From: Ensifer oleiphilus
GTDB taxonomy: Bacteria; Pseudomonadota; Alphaproteobacteria; Rhizobiales; Rhizobiaceae
Direction of reading: 5' to 3'
NCBI RefSeq assembly: GCF_013371465.1
Contig: NZ_JABWDU010000002.1
Coordinates: 248,001 to 312,000, forward strand
DNA length: 64,000 bases
A model generated the notes under the pieces. It saw only the letters and a list, made by a program, of their open reading frames with translations, was not told the origin of the DNA and did no database searches. This document shows positions 9,082 to 17,792 of the stretch, one piece after another. Within the stretch, counting starts at the first letter, position 1, and the number at the start of each line of letters is the position of its first letter. The position numbers were made by a program, and so were the translations under genes.

Positions 9082-9909
9082 ATGTCCGTCATCGCCCTTC
9101 ACCCAAACCGCGAGCAAGAGCGCAACCGCATCGACGCGCCCGGGACCGAGCGCGCCGCCCCCTTGCCACAGGCGTCGCCCGCCGTGCCGCTCGCCTTTTC
9201 GCTGAGCGGCATAGGCAAACGCTTCGGCGACAAGACCGTGCTCGACGGCATCGACCTCGACGTGCCCGAAGGGCAGTTCGTTGCCGTCATCGGAAAGAGC
9301 GGCTGCGGCAAGAGCACGCTGTTGCGCATTCTGGCCGGGCTCGACAAACCAACCAGCGGCACCTTTACCATCCCCGCCGGCAGCACGCCCGATCGCCGAA
9401 GCCGCATCATGTTTCAGGAGCCGCGTCTGCTTCCCTGGGAAAGGATCGGCCGGAATGTCGAGGTCGGGCTGACGGGCATCGCCAAGGGCGAAGTCGCCCG
9501 CGATCTGTCGTTGAAGATCCTTGATGAGGTCGGGCTTGCCGATCGCGCCGAGGAGTGGCCGTCGGTGCTGTCGGGCGGTCAGAAGCAACGGGTGGCGCTG
9601 GCCCGGGCACTCGTCGCCCACCCGTTCGTTCTCGCGCTCGACGAACCGCTTGGCGCACTCGACGCCCTGACGCGCATCGAGATGCAGCAGCTGCTGGAGC
9701 GCATCTGGCAGCAACAGAACTTTACCGCGGTGCTCGTGACGCACGATGTTGCCGAGGCCGTGGCGCTCGCCGACCGTGTAGTCGTCATCGATGAAGGCCG
9801 CATTGCGCTCGACCTGCCCATCCCGCTCGCCCGCCCCCGCCGCCATGGCAGCCCGGATACAGCGCGGCTGGAAGGGCAGATCCTGGATCGATTGTTCGGC
9901 CGGGGATAA
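9082..9909 (+). CDS. ssuB: Aliphatic sulfonate ABC transporter ATPase (SsuB-like)
   Basis: A 275-residue ABC ATPase that powers the SsuA/SsuC importer. It has an unusual ~35-residue polar N-terminal extension, then Walker [10 protein letters not shown] (about 71-79), the Q-loop [10 protein letters not shown], the signature LSGGQKQR, Walker [13 protein letters not shown] and the switch His in VTHDV. The QEPRLLPW form of the Q-loop is typical of the sulfonate/nitrate/taurine group. It is the last gene of the operon and converges on the DUF486 gene 22 bases away. Confidence 0.9.
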   Translation: MSVIALHPNREQERNRIDAPGTERAAPLPQASPAVPLAFSLSGIGKRFGDKTVLDGIDLDVPEGQFVAVIGKSGCGKSTLLRILAGLDKPTSGTFTIPAGSTPDRRSRIMFQEPRLLPWERIGRNVEVGLTGIAKGEVARDLSLKILDEVGLADRAEEWPSVLSGGQKQRVALARALVAHPFVLALDEPLGALDALTRIEMQQLLERIWQQQNFTAVLVTHDVAEAVALADRVVVIDEGRIALDLPIPLARPRRHGSPDTARLEGQILDRLFGRG

Positions 9910-9931
9910 GGAAAGTCCCGCGGTGGTGGCC

Positions 9932-10285
9932 TCAGCCCTTGAAGATGAAGGAGGCACCGATGGCGATCAGGGAGAAGCCGACGAGATGGTTCCAGCCGAT
10001 CGATTCCTTTAGCCAGAACACGGAGAATGCCGCGAACACCAAAAGGGTGATCACCTCCTGCATCGTCTTCAGCTGGGCCGCCGAATAGACCTCGTGGCCG
10101 ATACGGTTGGCAGGCACGGCCAGGCAATATTCGAAGAAGGCAATGCCCCAGCTTGCGGCAATCGCCATGTAAAGCGGCGATGAGGTGTATTTCAGGTGCC
10201 CGTACCAGGCAAACGTCATGAAGACGTTGGAAATCAGCAGCAGCAGGATCGGCCAGAGATAAGCCGGGTTGATGGCGAACGACAT
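9932..10285 (-). CDS. DMT-superfamily small membrane protein (DUF486)
   Basis: A 117-residue protein with four predicted membrane helices, matching the DUF486 family, which resembles small multidrug-resistance-type members of the drug/metabolite transporter superfamily. Conserved landmarks are NVFMTFAWYGHLK, SWGIAFFEYC, PANRIG and LKTMQEVITL. I chose the ATG at 10285, which follows GAGGG and begins directly before the first helix; 30 more in-frame codons upstream look non-coding. Function is unknown. Confidence 0.85.
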   Translation of the reverse strand: MSFAINPAYLWPILLLLISNVFMTFAWYGHLKYTSSPLYMAIAASWGIAFFEYCLAVPANRIGHEVYSAAQLKTMQEVITLLVFAAFSVFWLKESIGWNHLVGFSLIAIGASFIFKG

Positions 10286-11013
10286 GAGGACCCTCGAAGG
10301 CGCGAATCGGTCCGGCAGAATGGTCTTTCTAGCCTCCTTCTGACAAGCTCCAACATCATGCTTGCAGCAGCGCACGCCGCATCAACCCGCCAATTTGCCG
10401 GAGCTTTTTCATGGATCCGGTTTCGTGCGACGTCGGCATGCGAAGGTGACCACAACACGATTGCCACCTCTCACCGCATTCCGTCTAGCGCCGCCCCGCG
10501 CAGACGGATGGTATCAATTCCGCCCTCTTGCATCGCATTTCCGGCTTCAACGCGGTAGGCCGCCTCTGAGGATACCTCCCCAATTAAGGCAGGAAGTGCC
10601 GGTCAATGGCGGGCCAGACCAACTGACGAACACGGCGCAGACACAAAAACAACGCGTATCGGTCGTAAAAGTTGACGATATCTAACCCAAAAGAGTTAGA
10701 TTACGCACGAAAATTCTCCATTTTTGCCCTTTGCCACAATTTTGCACCAGACGGCGGGCAAAAGTCCGCGCACCGTCCGACGGGACAGGCAGGGGAATAC
10801 CACACTCCGACGGCAATCGCCGTGAAGTTGGCACCGCGTTTTCAGCGCGGTTCGCCGGCGCGCTGATGCTGCGTTCAAGTGCGACGCGCAGGCGCTTGCC
10901 GCCGATATCCCCGAAACAGTGATCGATGCAGATGAAAACCGGGGGCAGTGTTCGGCGATTGCCAGGCACATCCGGAATGCACGCACCAAACAACTTGGCA
11001 AGGAGACCTGACC
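10286..11013. other. Gene-free stretch with a candidate regulated promoter
   Basis: No convincing coding sequence is seen in these 728 bases. The only clear structure is the palindrome at 10680-10701 described separately. The DNA is less GC-rich around 10620-10745. The last 20 bases hold the AAGGAGA ribosome-binding site of the next gene. Confidence 0.5.
10672..10701 (+). promoter_or_regulatory. Candidate promoter overlapping a perfect 7-bp-arm palindrome
   Basis: Arms ATCTAAC (10680-10686) and GTTAGAT (10695-10701) are exact inverted repeats eight bases apart. A TTGACG (10672-10677) lies 18 bases before TTAGAT, which is itself the right arm. The layout fits a repressor site on a -35/-10 pair. 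The nearest plus-strand gene starts 310 bases downstream, so the target is uncertain. Confidence 0.35.
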
Positions 11014-11457
11014 ATGAAGGTCCTGGCGTTTCTCGCGGCTGCCTATGTCGCGCTCTTGACACCGGATGTGGCCACGGCGGGCATGTTGGCCCAGGCCCAG
11101 CAATATAATGGCCTGCACGAGGTCAAGAACAACAGGCGGCTGCGCACCGCACTCGGCATCAACCCGGCGCGCACCCCCTGGTGCGGCCACTTTATGGGCC
11201 TGATTGCCCGAAAGTCGGGCCGAACGCCGCCGCAAAGTTTTGGCATAGCCCGCTCATGGCTGCGCTTCGGCGCGCCGGTCAAGCTCTCCTATGCCCGCCC
11301 CGGCGATATCATCGTCGTGCGCGCCGGTCGCGGCTATCATGTCGGCATCCTCTCCGCCCTGTCGAAATCGACGGCGAAGGTGATGGGTGGCAATCAGTCC
11401 GGCCGCGTCACGGTTTCGCAGTTCAGCCGCGGCCAGGTCGTCGCCGTCAGGCGTTAG
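11014..11457 (+). CDS. Secreted TIGR02594-like protein, possible CHAP/NlpC-type amidase
   Basis: A 147-residue protein with a Sec signal peptide (MKVLAFLAAAYVALLTPDVATA) placed after an AAGGAGA site. The mature part has the order expected of the TIGR02594 group, distantly like CHAP/NlpC-P60 cell-wall amidases. It contains TPWCGHFMG with a candidate catalytic Cys (about residue 54) and GRGYHVGIL with a candidate His (about residue 109), followed by MGGNQSGRV. Such proteins may cleave peptidoglycan peptides, but this member is short and the activity is inferred. It is monocistronic with a long non-coding leader. Confidence 0.75.
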   Translation: MKVLAFLAAAYVALLTPDVATAGMLAQAQQYNGLHEVKNNRRLRTALGINPARTPWCGHFMGLIARKSGRTPPQSFGIARSWLRFGAPVKLSYARPGDIIVVRAGRGYHVGILSALSKSTAKVMGGNQSGRVTVSQFSRGQVVAVRR

Positions 11458-11481
11458 CCGGCGAAGGAAACAGGTTCTAGA

Positions 11482-12039
11482 TCATCCGATGCGCGGTTCG
11501 TTGCCGCCGTCGGGTTGTGCGTCGTCGAGCGCCAGGCGCATTGCGCAGCGCCGCTCGACCGGCAAGCCGTATGTCGCCTCCTTCGCAAGGGTCCGCGTCA
11601 GCCTGGCATCGAGCGCATCGGCTTCAAGCGTCACGAATCCGAGCTTCCGGTAGAAACGCTCGTTCCATGCGAGTTCGCGGAACGTCGTCAGCGTCACCGC
11701 GCCAAGCGATCGCGCGCGCGCATGGGCGACGGCGGCCGCGATCAAGGCACGCCCGAGCCCAAGGCCCTGTCGATCATGCAACACCGCGAGTTGCCAGATG
11801 TGCAGGGCACCGTCGATGATCTCGGCGCAGAGAAAGCCAAGCGGACGATCGCCATCGTCGACGGCGACCCAGGAGAGACCGGCACTAACGAAATCGAGAT
11901 GCGAGTCAACGGACTGCACATCGTCGTCGGCAATCCAGGCCAATTCGGAAACACTGCGAAAAGCTTCTCCCGACGATCTCTCGATATCGGGAAGCGCCGG
12001 TGCGTCGTCTTGGCGGGTCAGTCGAATCAGGGCGTTCAT
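11482..12039 (-). CDS. GNAT-family N-acetyltransferase
   Basis: A 185-residue cytoplasmic acetyl-CoA-dependent acetyltransferase. The acetyl-CoA-binding loop is HDRQGLGLGRALI (about 88-100), preceded by the LHIWQLAVL strand and followed by AWNERFYRKLGF, the usual C-terminal motif. The N-terminus (IRLTRQDDAPALPDIERSSGEAF) fits the small group of GNATs that begin with the DAPAL..IE pattern. The acceptor is unknown. It is one of five GNAT genes in this window and is not close in sequence to the next one. Confidence 0.85.
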   Translation of the reverse strand: MNALIRLTRQDDAPALPDIERSSGEAFRSVSELAWIADDDVQSVDSHLDFVSAGLSWVAVDDGDRPLGFLCAEIIDGALHIWQLAVLHDRQGLGLGRALIAAAVAHARARSLGAVTLTTFRELAWNERFYRKLGFVTLEADALDARLTRTLAKEATYGLPVERRCAMRLALDDAQPDGGNEPRIG

Positions 12040-12243
12040 GGCGGCATCCTATCGACGGCATTCGCTCCGTCGAGCCTGTCTTTGGCGAGACCGATCCGGT
12101 AAGGCAGCATGGGTTGCACGGATAGGTTTTATGTATGAAGACAACGACTTATCCCCCTCTCTTCGCCATCCACACACGATCCTCGCCCGGAGGCCGATCG
12201 CGCCATGCGCACGAGCTTCCTCATCAGCGTGTAGCTCGCGCCC

Positions 12244-12744
12244 CTAGAGGAGCGGCAGTGCCATCAGCATCTCATCGAAATACTGCCCATCGACGCAAAG
12301 AGCGCGCGTCTCCAGCCCGTAGCCGACAAAGCCGAGTTTGGAGTAGAGCCGGATAGCTGCGGCATTGGAGGAGACGACGGTCAACTGCAATTGCTCGACC
12401 TTGCCCCGGGCCTCGTCGATCACCGCCTCCACCAACAGTTGCGACAGACCGCTCCGGCGCGCCGCCTCGACCACATACATGCCCCAGAGGATACCCTTGT
12501 GCCTTGTCTTGATGGCGCCCGGGATCGTCAGGCCCGCGACACCCACAAGCACGCCGGCCGAATCGAAACCACCGACGATCGCGGCGACCGTCAGCCGATG
12601 GGCGAACCACTCGAGCGGCTGCTTCGCCTCATCCTCGTAGGACGCACCGAACGACTCGGGATGGCGCTTGAGACCATCGAGGCGCACGGCCCGATAGGCG
12701 TCTATATCTCGCGGCTCAAGGCGGCGGAGTTGAAAGGTAGGCAT
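12244..12744 (-). CDS. GNAT-family N-acetyltransferase
   Basis: A 166-residue acetyltransferase with the N-terminal LRRLEPRDIDAYRAVRLDGLKRHPESFG pattern, a MYVVEAARRSGLSQLLVEAV acetyl-CoA loop and a VVSSNAAAIRLYSKLGFVGYG C-terminal motif. The HPESFGASYEDE segment is found in GNATs related to amino-acid or small-amine acetylation, but no acceptor can be assigned. It follows 140 bases of non-coding DNA and is independent of the upstream GNAT gene. Confidence 0.85.
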   Translation of the reverse strand: MPTFQLRRLEPRDIDAYRAVRLDGLKRHPESFGASYEDEAKQPLEWFAHRLTVAAIVGGFDSAGVLVGVAGLTIPGAIKTRHKGILWGMYVVEAARRSGLSQLLVEAVIDEARGKVEQLQLTVVSSNAAAIRLYSKLGFVGYGLETRALCVDGQYFDEMLMALPLL

Positions 12745-12885
12745 TCAGGGTCAAAATCCTGTTCCGGGCGGACGATCCTCTCTGCATCGACCCAGCCCTG
12801 TCAACGCCAATCCACGATCTAAGTGTTGAATTCTGAACTTTAGACATACCTTCTAAAATACTGAATCAACTATCAAATAGCCTGT

Positions 12886-13548
12886 TCACGATTCAACCCG
12901 CGGCGCCCGTTGCGCGATCCGTTCCAGCGCCGCACGCAACCCCGCCTCCGGGCTCGTCAAAGGGCACGGTCCTCGACGCACAAGATCCGCCGCACCCGCC
13001 ATGGAGGCTTGTGCAAGCGCCACGATCGAAGCGCCATCGTCATAGGAAGCGTCGGCAGCCTTGGCGATGGCAGCGAGATAGCCGTCACGGTCACCCGCTT
13101 TAAACGATTTCCAGGCGCAGGCGACGAGGCGCACCTCGAAGGTGACACCCTTGAGCTTCGCGGCTTCGGAAAACAATGCGGTTGTCGGAGCCACCGTCGT
13201 CTCGACGGCGCAGAGCGCCACGACCTTACCGTCGGCGTCCGCGGCCCTTTCGGCAAGCGCCGCATCGATCCGCAACACCGGCACCGGCGCCTGACCAACA
13301 ATCGCCGTACTGGGCCCGAGCGTCGAGCAGGTGAGGAGCACGGCATCGGCGTGCGTTGCCAGTGCGCTCAGCGCTGCGGCTGTCTCGCTGGCAATCTCGT
13401 CAGTGAGACCGCCGGCCCGTTCCGCGGCATCGAGCAGGTCCGGCCGCACCGTGTGATGAAGCACGCCACTTGCAAGACCGAGCTTGCGCGCGGCAGCTTC
13501 GAAAACGGCACAGTTGCTGTCGGCCGTGTGCAGGCAGGCAATGATCAA
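12886..13548 (-). CDS. Aspartate/glutamate racemase-superfamily protein, one catalytic Cys only
   Basis: A 220-residue member of the Asp/Glu racemase superfamily. The first catalytic Cys is in VLLTCSTLGPS (about residues 72-82). In the second half, where the other Cys normally lies, the protein has VALAQASMAG, so the second cysteine is replaced by Ala. Two-Cys racemases need both residues; single-Cys members such as arylmalonate decarboxylase or maleate isomerase relatives do other chemistry. This protein therefore probably is not a simple racemase. It is a single gene, divergent from the cyclase pair and 308 bases away from it. Confidence 0.75.
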   Translation of the reverse strand: MIIACLHTADSNCAVFEAAARKLGLASGVLHHTVRPDLLDAAERAGGLTDEIASETAAALSALATHADAVLLTCSTLGPSTAIVGQAPVPVLRIDAALAERAADADGKVVALCAVETTVAPTTALFSEAAKLKGVTFEVRLVACAWKSFKAGDRDGYLAAIAKAADASYDDGASIVALAQASMAGAADLVRRGPCPLTSPEAGLRAALERIAQRAPRVES

Positions 13549-13856
13549 GATGCTTCCCTCGTCCTGAATTTCAGGCCAGGCGCAGGCTATCGCGCACGCG
13601 CCGTTGGCGTTTCGGGATACCTTGCACGTTCCGCTGCCGGGGGAAACAGCGTTCGGTCAAGCCCACAACGCAAACTCTTTGTCGCTCCCAGCGCGCAATC
13701 CACGAGCGAAAGACCGCTTGGCCCGCAAATGGCCTCAAAATCGGCGCAGCAGTCATCGGTTAGATACGATGATCGCGTTTTCGCGCTTCTAGAGATACCT
13801 AATTTACGATACCCTTAATTTCCTCTAGCCATACGCCGCAGGAGGGGCTCGCCCCC
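13549..13856. other. Divergent promoter region between the racemase-like and cyclase genes
   Basis: These 308 bases hold no coding sequence I can support. The right part (13755-13825) is AT-richer and carries two similar short runs, GATACGATGA and GATACCTAATT, followed by ACGATACCC. They could be promoter elements for the cyclase genes, whose AGGAGGGG ribosome-binding site is at 13840-13847. Confidence 0.4.
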
Positions 13857-15611
13857 TTGGAACGGAAACTCGCAGTCATCCTCGCTGCCGATGTCGCTGG
13901 CTATAGTCGCCTCGTCGCGACCGACGAGGAAGGTACGCTTGCGACGCTTGGCACCTATTGCGCCACGATCGGCGATCTCGTCGCCGAGCATGGCGGGCGA
14001 GTATTCAGCACTGCCGGCGACAGCGTCGTTGCCGAATTCCACAGCGCCGTCCAGGCCGTGCGCGCCGCCGTGGCGATCCAGCGCGCCCTGCAACGCCGCA
14101 ATGCCGATCTGGCGCCGGAGAAACGCATGGAGTTCCGCATCGGTATCAATCTCGGTGATGTCGTGGTCGAGGGCGCCAATCTGCTCGGCGACGGCGTCAA
14201 TGTCGCAGCACGGCTGCAGCAGGTGGCTCGCCCTGCCGGCGTGTGTATCTCAGGCACGTTGCATGACCAGATCGAGGGCAAGCTCGACTTCCCGATGGTC
14301 AAGCTCGGCGAGCAGAAGTTGAAGAACATGCTGCGACCGGTGCTCGTGCACAGCGTCGACTGGCGCGAGGACCCGACGGGCCCGGATGTGCCGGGAATGC
14401 CGCTCCGGCTGCCGGACAAGCCGTCGATCGCCGTGCTTCCCTTCGTCAACATGTCCGACGATCCCGGCCAAGACTACTTTGCCGATGGGCTGACCGAAGA
14501 CATCATCACCGGGCTCTCGCTCTGCCGCTGGTTCTTCGTCATCGCCCGCAACTCCTCCTTTGCCTACAAGGGGCGCGCGGTGGACGTGAAGCAGATCGGC
14601 CGTGATCTCGGCGTGCGCTATATCGTCGAGGGCAGCGTGCGCCGATCCGGGAGCCGCGTTCGCGTCACCGGGCAGTTGATCGAGGCCGAGACTGGCGTGC
14701 ATCTCTGGGCACAGCGCTTCGATCGAGAGGTGGCCGACATCTTCGCCATCCAGGACGAACTCACCCAGCATGTCGTCGCCGCCATAGAACCCGAAATCTT
14801 GATCGGCGAAAATCGCCGGGCTCTGCTGCGCGGCACCGAAAATCTCGATGCCTACGAGTGCCACATGCGCGGCACGCTGCTGCACAACGCACAGGACACG
14901 GCCGCGCATTTCGCCGAGGCGATCGACTGGCACCGCCGCGCGATCGCGCTCGATCCGGACTTCGGTCGCGCTCATATGATGCTGGCGCGCTCGCTCTATG
15001 CCCGATGTTTCTTCGGTTTCAGCGACGATATCGACCGCGACAGGGCCGAACTGCTTGTCGCAGCCGAGCGCGCCATCGCGCTCGAAGACAGGGATTCCTA
15101 TTCTCACTACGTGATGTGCCTTGCCAATTTCGCCACCCGCCGGCCACATGCGGCGGTTGCCGAGGCACAGCAGGCCATCGATCTCAACCCCAATCTCGCT
15201 CTGGCCCATATGGCGCTCGGCTGGGCCCGCATCTTCGTCGGCCGTTTCGCCGACGCGCTCGATCCGCTGCACAAGGCCCTGCGGCTGAGCCCGCACGATC
15301 CGCTGACCTACCTTTTCCTCAACCGGATCGCGCTTGCCCATTACCATCTCGGCAACTACGAGGAGGCGCAGCACCATGCCGAACGCGGGCTGCTGTTGCG
15401 GCGCACCTACTTCAACCTGGTCGTGCTGCTCGCCTGCCTCGGCCAACTCGGACACACCGAGGATGCCTGCAAGCTTGTCGACGAGGCGGTCGCCAACGCC
15501 CCCCTCGATCTTCCGCGCTACTGGCAGATCTTTACCGCCTATGTCGACCCCGCCGATTACGCGCATTTCAAAGACGGGCTGCGCAAGGCGGGCCTGCCAG
15601 CCGTTCCGTGA
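13857..15611 (+). CDS. Class III nucleotide cyclase-TolB-like-TPR protein
   Basis: A 584-residue soluble protein. Residues 1-165 form a class III cyclase domain, with the first metal Asp in LAADVAGYSR, the second in AGDSVVAEF and the Asn/Arg pair in GDGVNVAARLQ. Four residues before the second Asp, where the substrate-specifying Lys normally sits, this protein has Ser, so adenylate cyclase activity is doubtful. Residues ~180-330 are the TolB-like/FlgO-like domain (PSIAVLPFVNMSDDPGQDYFADGLTEDI). The remainder is TPR repeats. The start is TTG after AGGAGGGG. Only six bases separate it from the CHASE2 cyclase gene, so the two are co-transcribed and may act together. Confidence 0.88.
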   Translation: MERKLAVILAADVAGYSRLVATDEEGTLATLGTYCATIGDLVAEHGGRVFSTAGDSVVAEFHSAVQAVRAAVAIQRALQRRNADLAPEKRMEFRIGINLGDVVVEGANLLGDGVNVAARLQQVARPAGVCISGTLHDQIEGKLDFPMVKLGEQKLKNMLRPVLVHSVDWREDPTGPDVPGMPLRLPDKPSIAVLPFVNMSDDPGQDYFADGLTEDIITGLSLCRWFFVIARNSSFAYKGRAVDVKQIGRDLGVRYIVEGSVRRSGSRVRVTGQLIEAETGVHLWAQRFDREVADIFAIQDELTQHVVAAIEPEILIGENRRALLRGTENLDAYECHMRGTLLHNAQDTAAHFAEAIDWHRRAIALDPDFGRAHMMLARSLYARCFFGFSDDIDRDRAELLVAAERAIALEDRDSYSHYVMCLANFATRRPHAAVAEAQQAIDLNPNLALAHMALGWARIFVGRFADALDPLHKALRLSPHDPLTYLFLNRIALAHYHLGNYEEAQHHAERGLLLRRTYFNLVVLLACLGQLGHTEDACKLVDEAVANAPLDLPRYWQIFTAYVDPADYAHFKDGLRKAGLPAVP

Positions 15612-15617
15612 GGCGCC

Positions 15618-17789
15618 ATGACCCGTGCGCAACAGCTCGGCGTCTTGATCGGTCTGGCTGTCGTCGCCGTGCTGACATTGCTGCGCGCCAGCGATCCCCA
15701 GCTTCTGAAGCAGGGACGCGACGTCACCTTCGATGAGTATCAACGGCTGTCCCCGCGCGCCTACGAGACCATGCCGGTCAAGGTTGTCGATATCGACGAA
15801 GCGTCGCTGCGCGCCTTTGGGCAATGGCCCTGGCCACGAGACAGGCTGGCGAAGCTGACCGACAGGCTTGTGGAGATGGGAGCGTCGGCGATCGCCTTCG
15901 ACATCCTGTTTGCCGAACCGGACAGGCTGTCGCCGCGCAACGTGCTGCGCGACGTCCCCGAAATCGATCCATCACTGCTTCAGCGCCTGCCCGACAATGA
16001 CGAGGTCTTTGCCCGGTCGATCGCCGGAAAGCCCGTCGTCCTCGGCTTCGGGCTGACCAATGAAGGGAGCTACCTGCCGCAGGTCAAGGCGGGTTTCGCC
16101 TTCACCGGCGAAAGCCCTTTTGGTGCGCCGCCGCGCATCCGCGCAGCCACACCGCTTCGACCGCAACTGGAGAGCAATGCCGCAGGGCTCGGCCATATCA
16201 GCCTGAACCCCGGAAATTCCTCGGCCGTCGTGCGCGCGGTGCCGCTGTTTCTGAGCGATGGCCAGCAGTTCTATCCCAGCCTCGCCATGGAGGCACTGCG
16301 CGTGGCGCAAGGCGGCTCGACCTATGTGCTTGCCGGGGCGCCCGACGTGCCGGATACGCTGACGGCCGCCAAGGTCGGCGACTTCGTCGTGCCGGTGACC
16401 GCCTCCGGCGAACTCTGGCTCTATGTCAGCCCTGATACGACCGAACGCTATGTCTCCGCCCGACGCGTGCTTGAGGATGGCGATATATCCCCCGATATCG
16501 CCGCCGCGATCGAAGGCAGCATCGTCTTCATCGGCACCTCTGCCGCCGGCCTGCAGGACGTGCGCACGACGGCGCTCGGCCAGAACGTTCCCGGTGTCTC
16601 GCTGCACGCCCAGATCGTTGAGCAGATCCTCTCCGGCCGCTATCTCTCGCGTCCGGACTGGGCCAATGGGCTGGAAATCCTGTCGATTGCGGTCGCCGGC
16701 TGTCTGCTCGTGCTGCTGACGACCTTTGTCAGTCCTATCGTGGCGCTTGCCTGCGGCCTGGCCATCACAGCGCTGGCGCTCGTCGCGTCCTGGGTTGCAT
16801 TCTCCTATGCCGGCCTGCTGTTCGATCCGCTGGCGCCGATCCTGGCGGCCTCCATCACCCATTTCTCGGCGACGGCCTTCCGTTTCCTCGTCACCGACCG
16901 CGAGCGCCGCGAGGTCCGCCAGGCCTTCGGCCGCTATCTCTCTCCCTCGCTGCTCTATCGGATAGAACACAACCGCAACGCCCTTCGGCTCGGCGGCGAC
17001 GATCGCGAGCTTACCGTCATGTTCGTCGATGTGCGCAGCTTCACCGAGATCAGCGAGCGCATGGCGCCGACCGATGTTGTTGCCTTTCTCAACACGCTGC
17101 TCGACGCGCTCAGTCGGCATGTGCTTGCCAACGAGGGCACGCTCGACAAGTTCATCGGCGATTCGATCATGGCCTTCTGGAACGCGCCAGTGGACGTCGC
17201 CAACCATCCGAGAAAGGCGTTGCGCGCCGCACTCGGGATGCGCGAGACCTTGGCGCGGCTCAATGCCGACGACGCGTTCGGCTTCGGTGCCGCGCAGGAG
17301 GTCGGCATCGGCATCGGCATCCATACGGGCATCGCCTGCGTCGGCAACATGGGTGCAGAGACGCGCTTCAACTATTCGGCCGTCGGCGACACCGTCAACA
17401 TCGCTGCCCGCATAGAGGCGGCCTGCAAGGACGTAAGCTTCGACATCCTGGTGTCCGAGGCGACGGCGCAGGCCCTGCCCGGCTGCGCATTGCTGGAAGC
17501 AGGCGCCCTGGGGCTGAAAGGAAAGACGACCCGCACCCGGCTGTTTGCCGTCGCCGGCGATGAAGACGTCGCCGCATCGCCCGATTTCGGCGAACTGCAA
17601 CGCCTTCATTCAAGACTGGTCGAAAACCTGCGTGTACGCACCTCGGCCAGCCGCAGCCTTGCCAACGCCGCCAAGCTCAAGGCAGCAGCCATCACGCCCG
17701 GCCTGGTGGCGTTCTACGGCAGGATCACCCGTCGCTCCGACCATTTCACAGAAATCCCCGCCGATCAGGCGAGCCGCATCGCCGAATAG
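15618..17789 (+). CDS. CHASE2-domain adenylate/guanylate cyclase
   Basis: A 723-residue membrane sensor cyclase. An N-terminal TM (about 5-22) leads to a large extracytoplasmic CHASE2 domain (about 30-335, with VVDIDEASLRAFGQWPWPR and FIGTSAAGLQDVRTT). Three TM helices follow (about 345-420), then a class III catalytic domain (about 455-645). All catalytic residues are present: metal Asp residues in FVDVRSFTEI and FIGDSIMAFW, the Lys in LDKFIGD that favours adenine, and VGDTVNIAARIE. It should make cAMP in response to a periplasmic cue. It is directly downstream of the TPR cyclase and converges with the FecR gene only three bases away; FecR proteins are recurrent neighbours of CHASE2 proteins. 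Confidence 0.93.
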   Translation: MTRAQQLGVLIGLAVVAVLTLLRASDPQLLKQGRDVTFDEYQRLSPRAYETMPVKVVDIDEASLRAFGQWPWPRDRLAKLTDRLVEMGASAIAFDILFAEPDRLSPRNVLRDVPEIDPSLLQRLPDNDEVFARSIAGKPVVLGFGLTNEGSYLPQVKAGFAFTGESPFGAPPRIRAATPLRPQLESNAAGLGHISLNPGNSSAVVRAVPLFLSDGQQFYPSLAMEALRVAQGGSTYVLAGAPDVPDTLTAAKVGDFVVPVTASGELWLYVSPDTTERYVSARRVLEDGDISPDIAAAIEGSIVFIGTSAAGLQDVRTTALGQNVPGVSLHAQIVEQILSGRYLSRPDWANGLEILSIAVAGCLLVLLTTFVSPIVALACGLAITALALVASWVAFSYAGLLFDPLAPILAASITHFSATAFRFLVTDRERREVRQAFGRYLSPSLLYRIEHNRNALRLGGDDRELTVMFVDVRSFTEISERMAPTDVVAFLNTLLDALSRHVLANEGTLDKFIGDSIMAFWNAPVDVANHPRKALRAALGMRETLARLNADDAFGFGAAQEVGIGIGIHTGIACVGNMGAETRFNYSAVGDTVNIAARIEAACKDVSFDILVSEATAQALPGCALLEAGALGLKGKTTRTRLFAVAGDEDVAASPDFGELQRLHSRLVENLRVRTSASRSLANAAKLKAAAITPGLVAFYGRITRRSDHFTEIPADQASRIAE

Positions 17790-17792
17790 CAA

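Noticed and set aside
14250-17609. Two long leftward open frames (524 and 545 codons) opposite the cyclase genes
   Set aside because: Both lie antisense to complete cyclase domains and show no protein family features.
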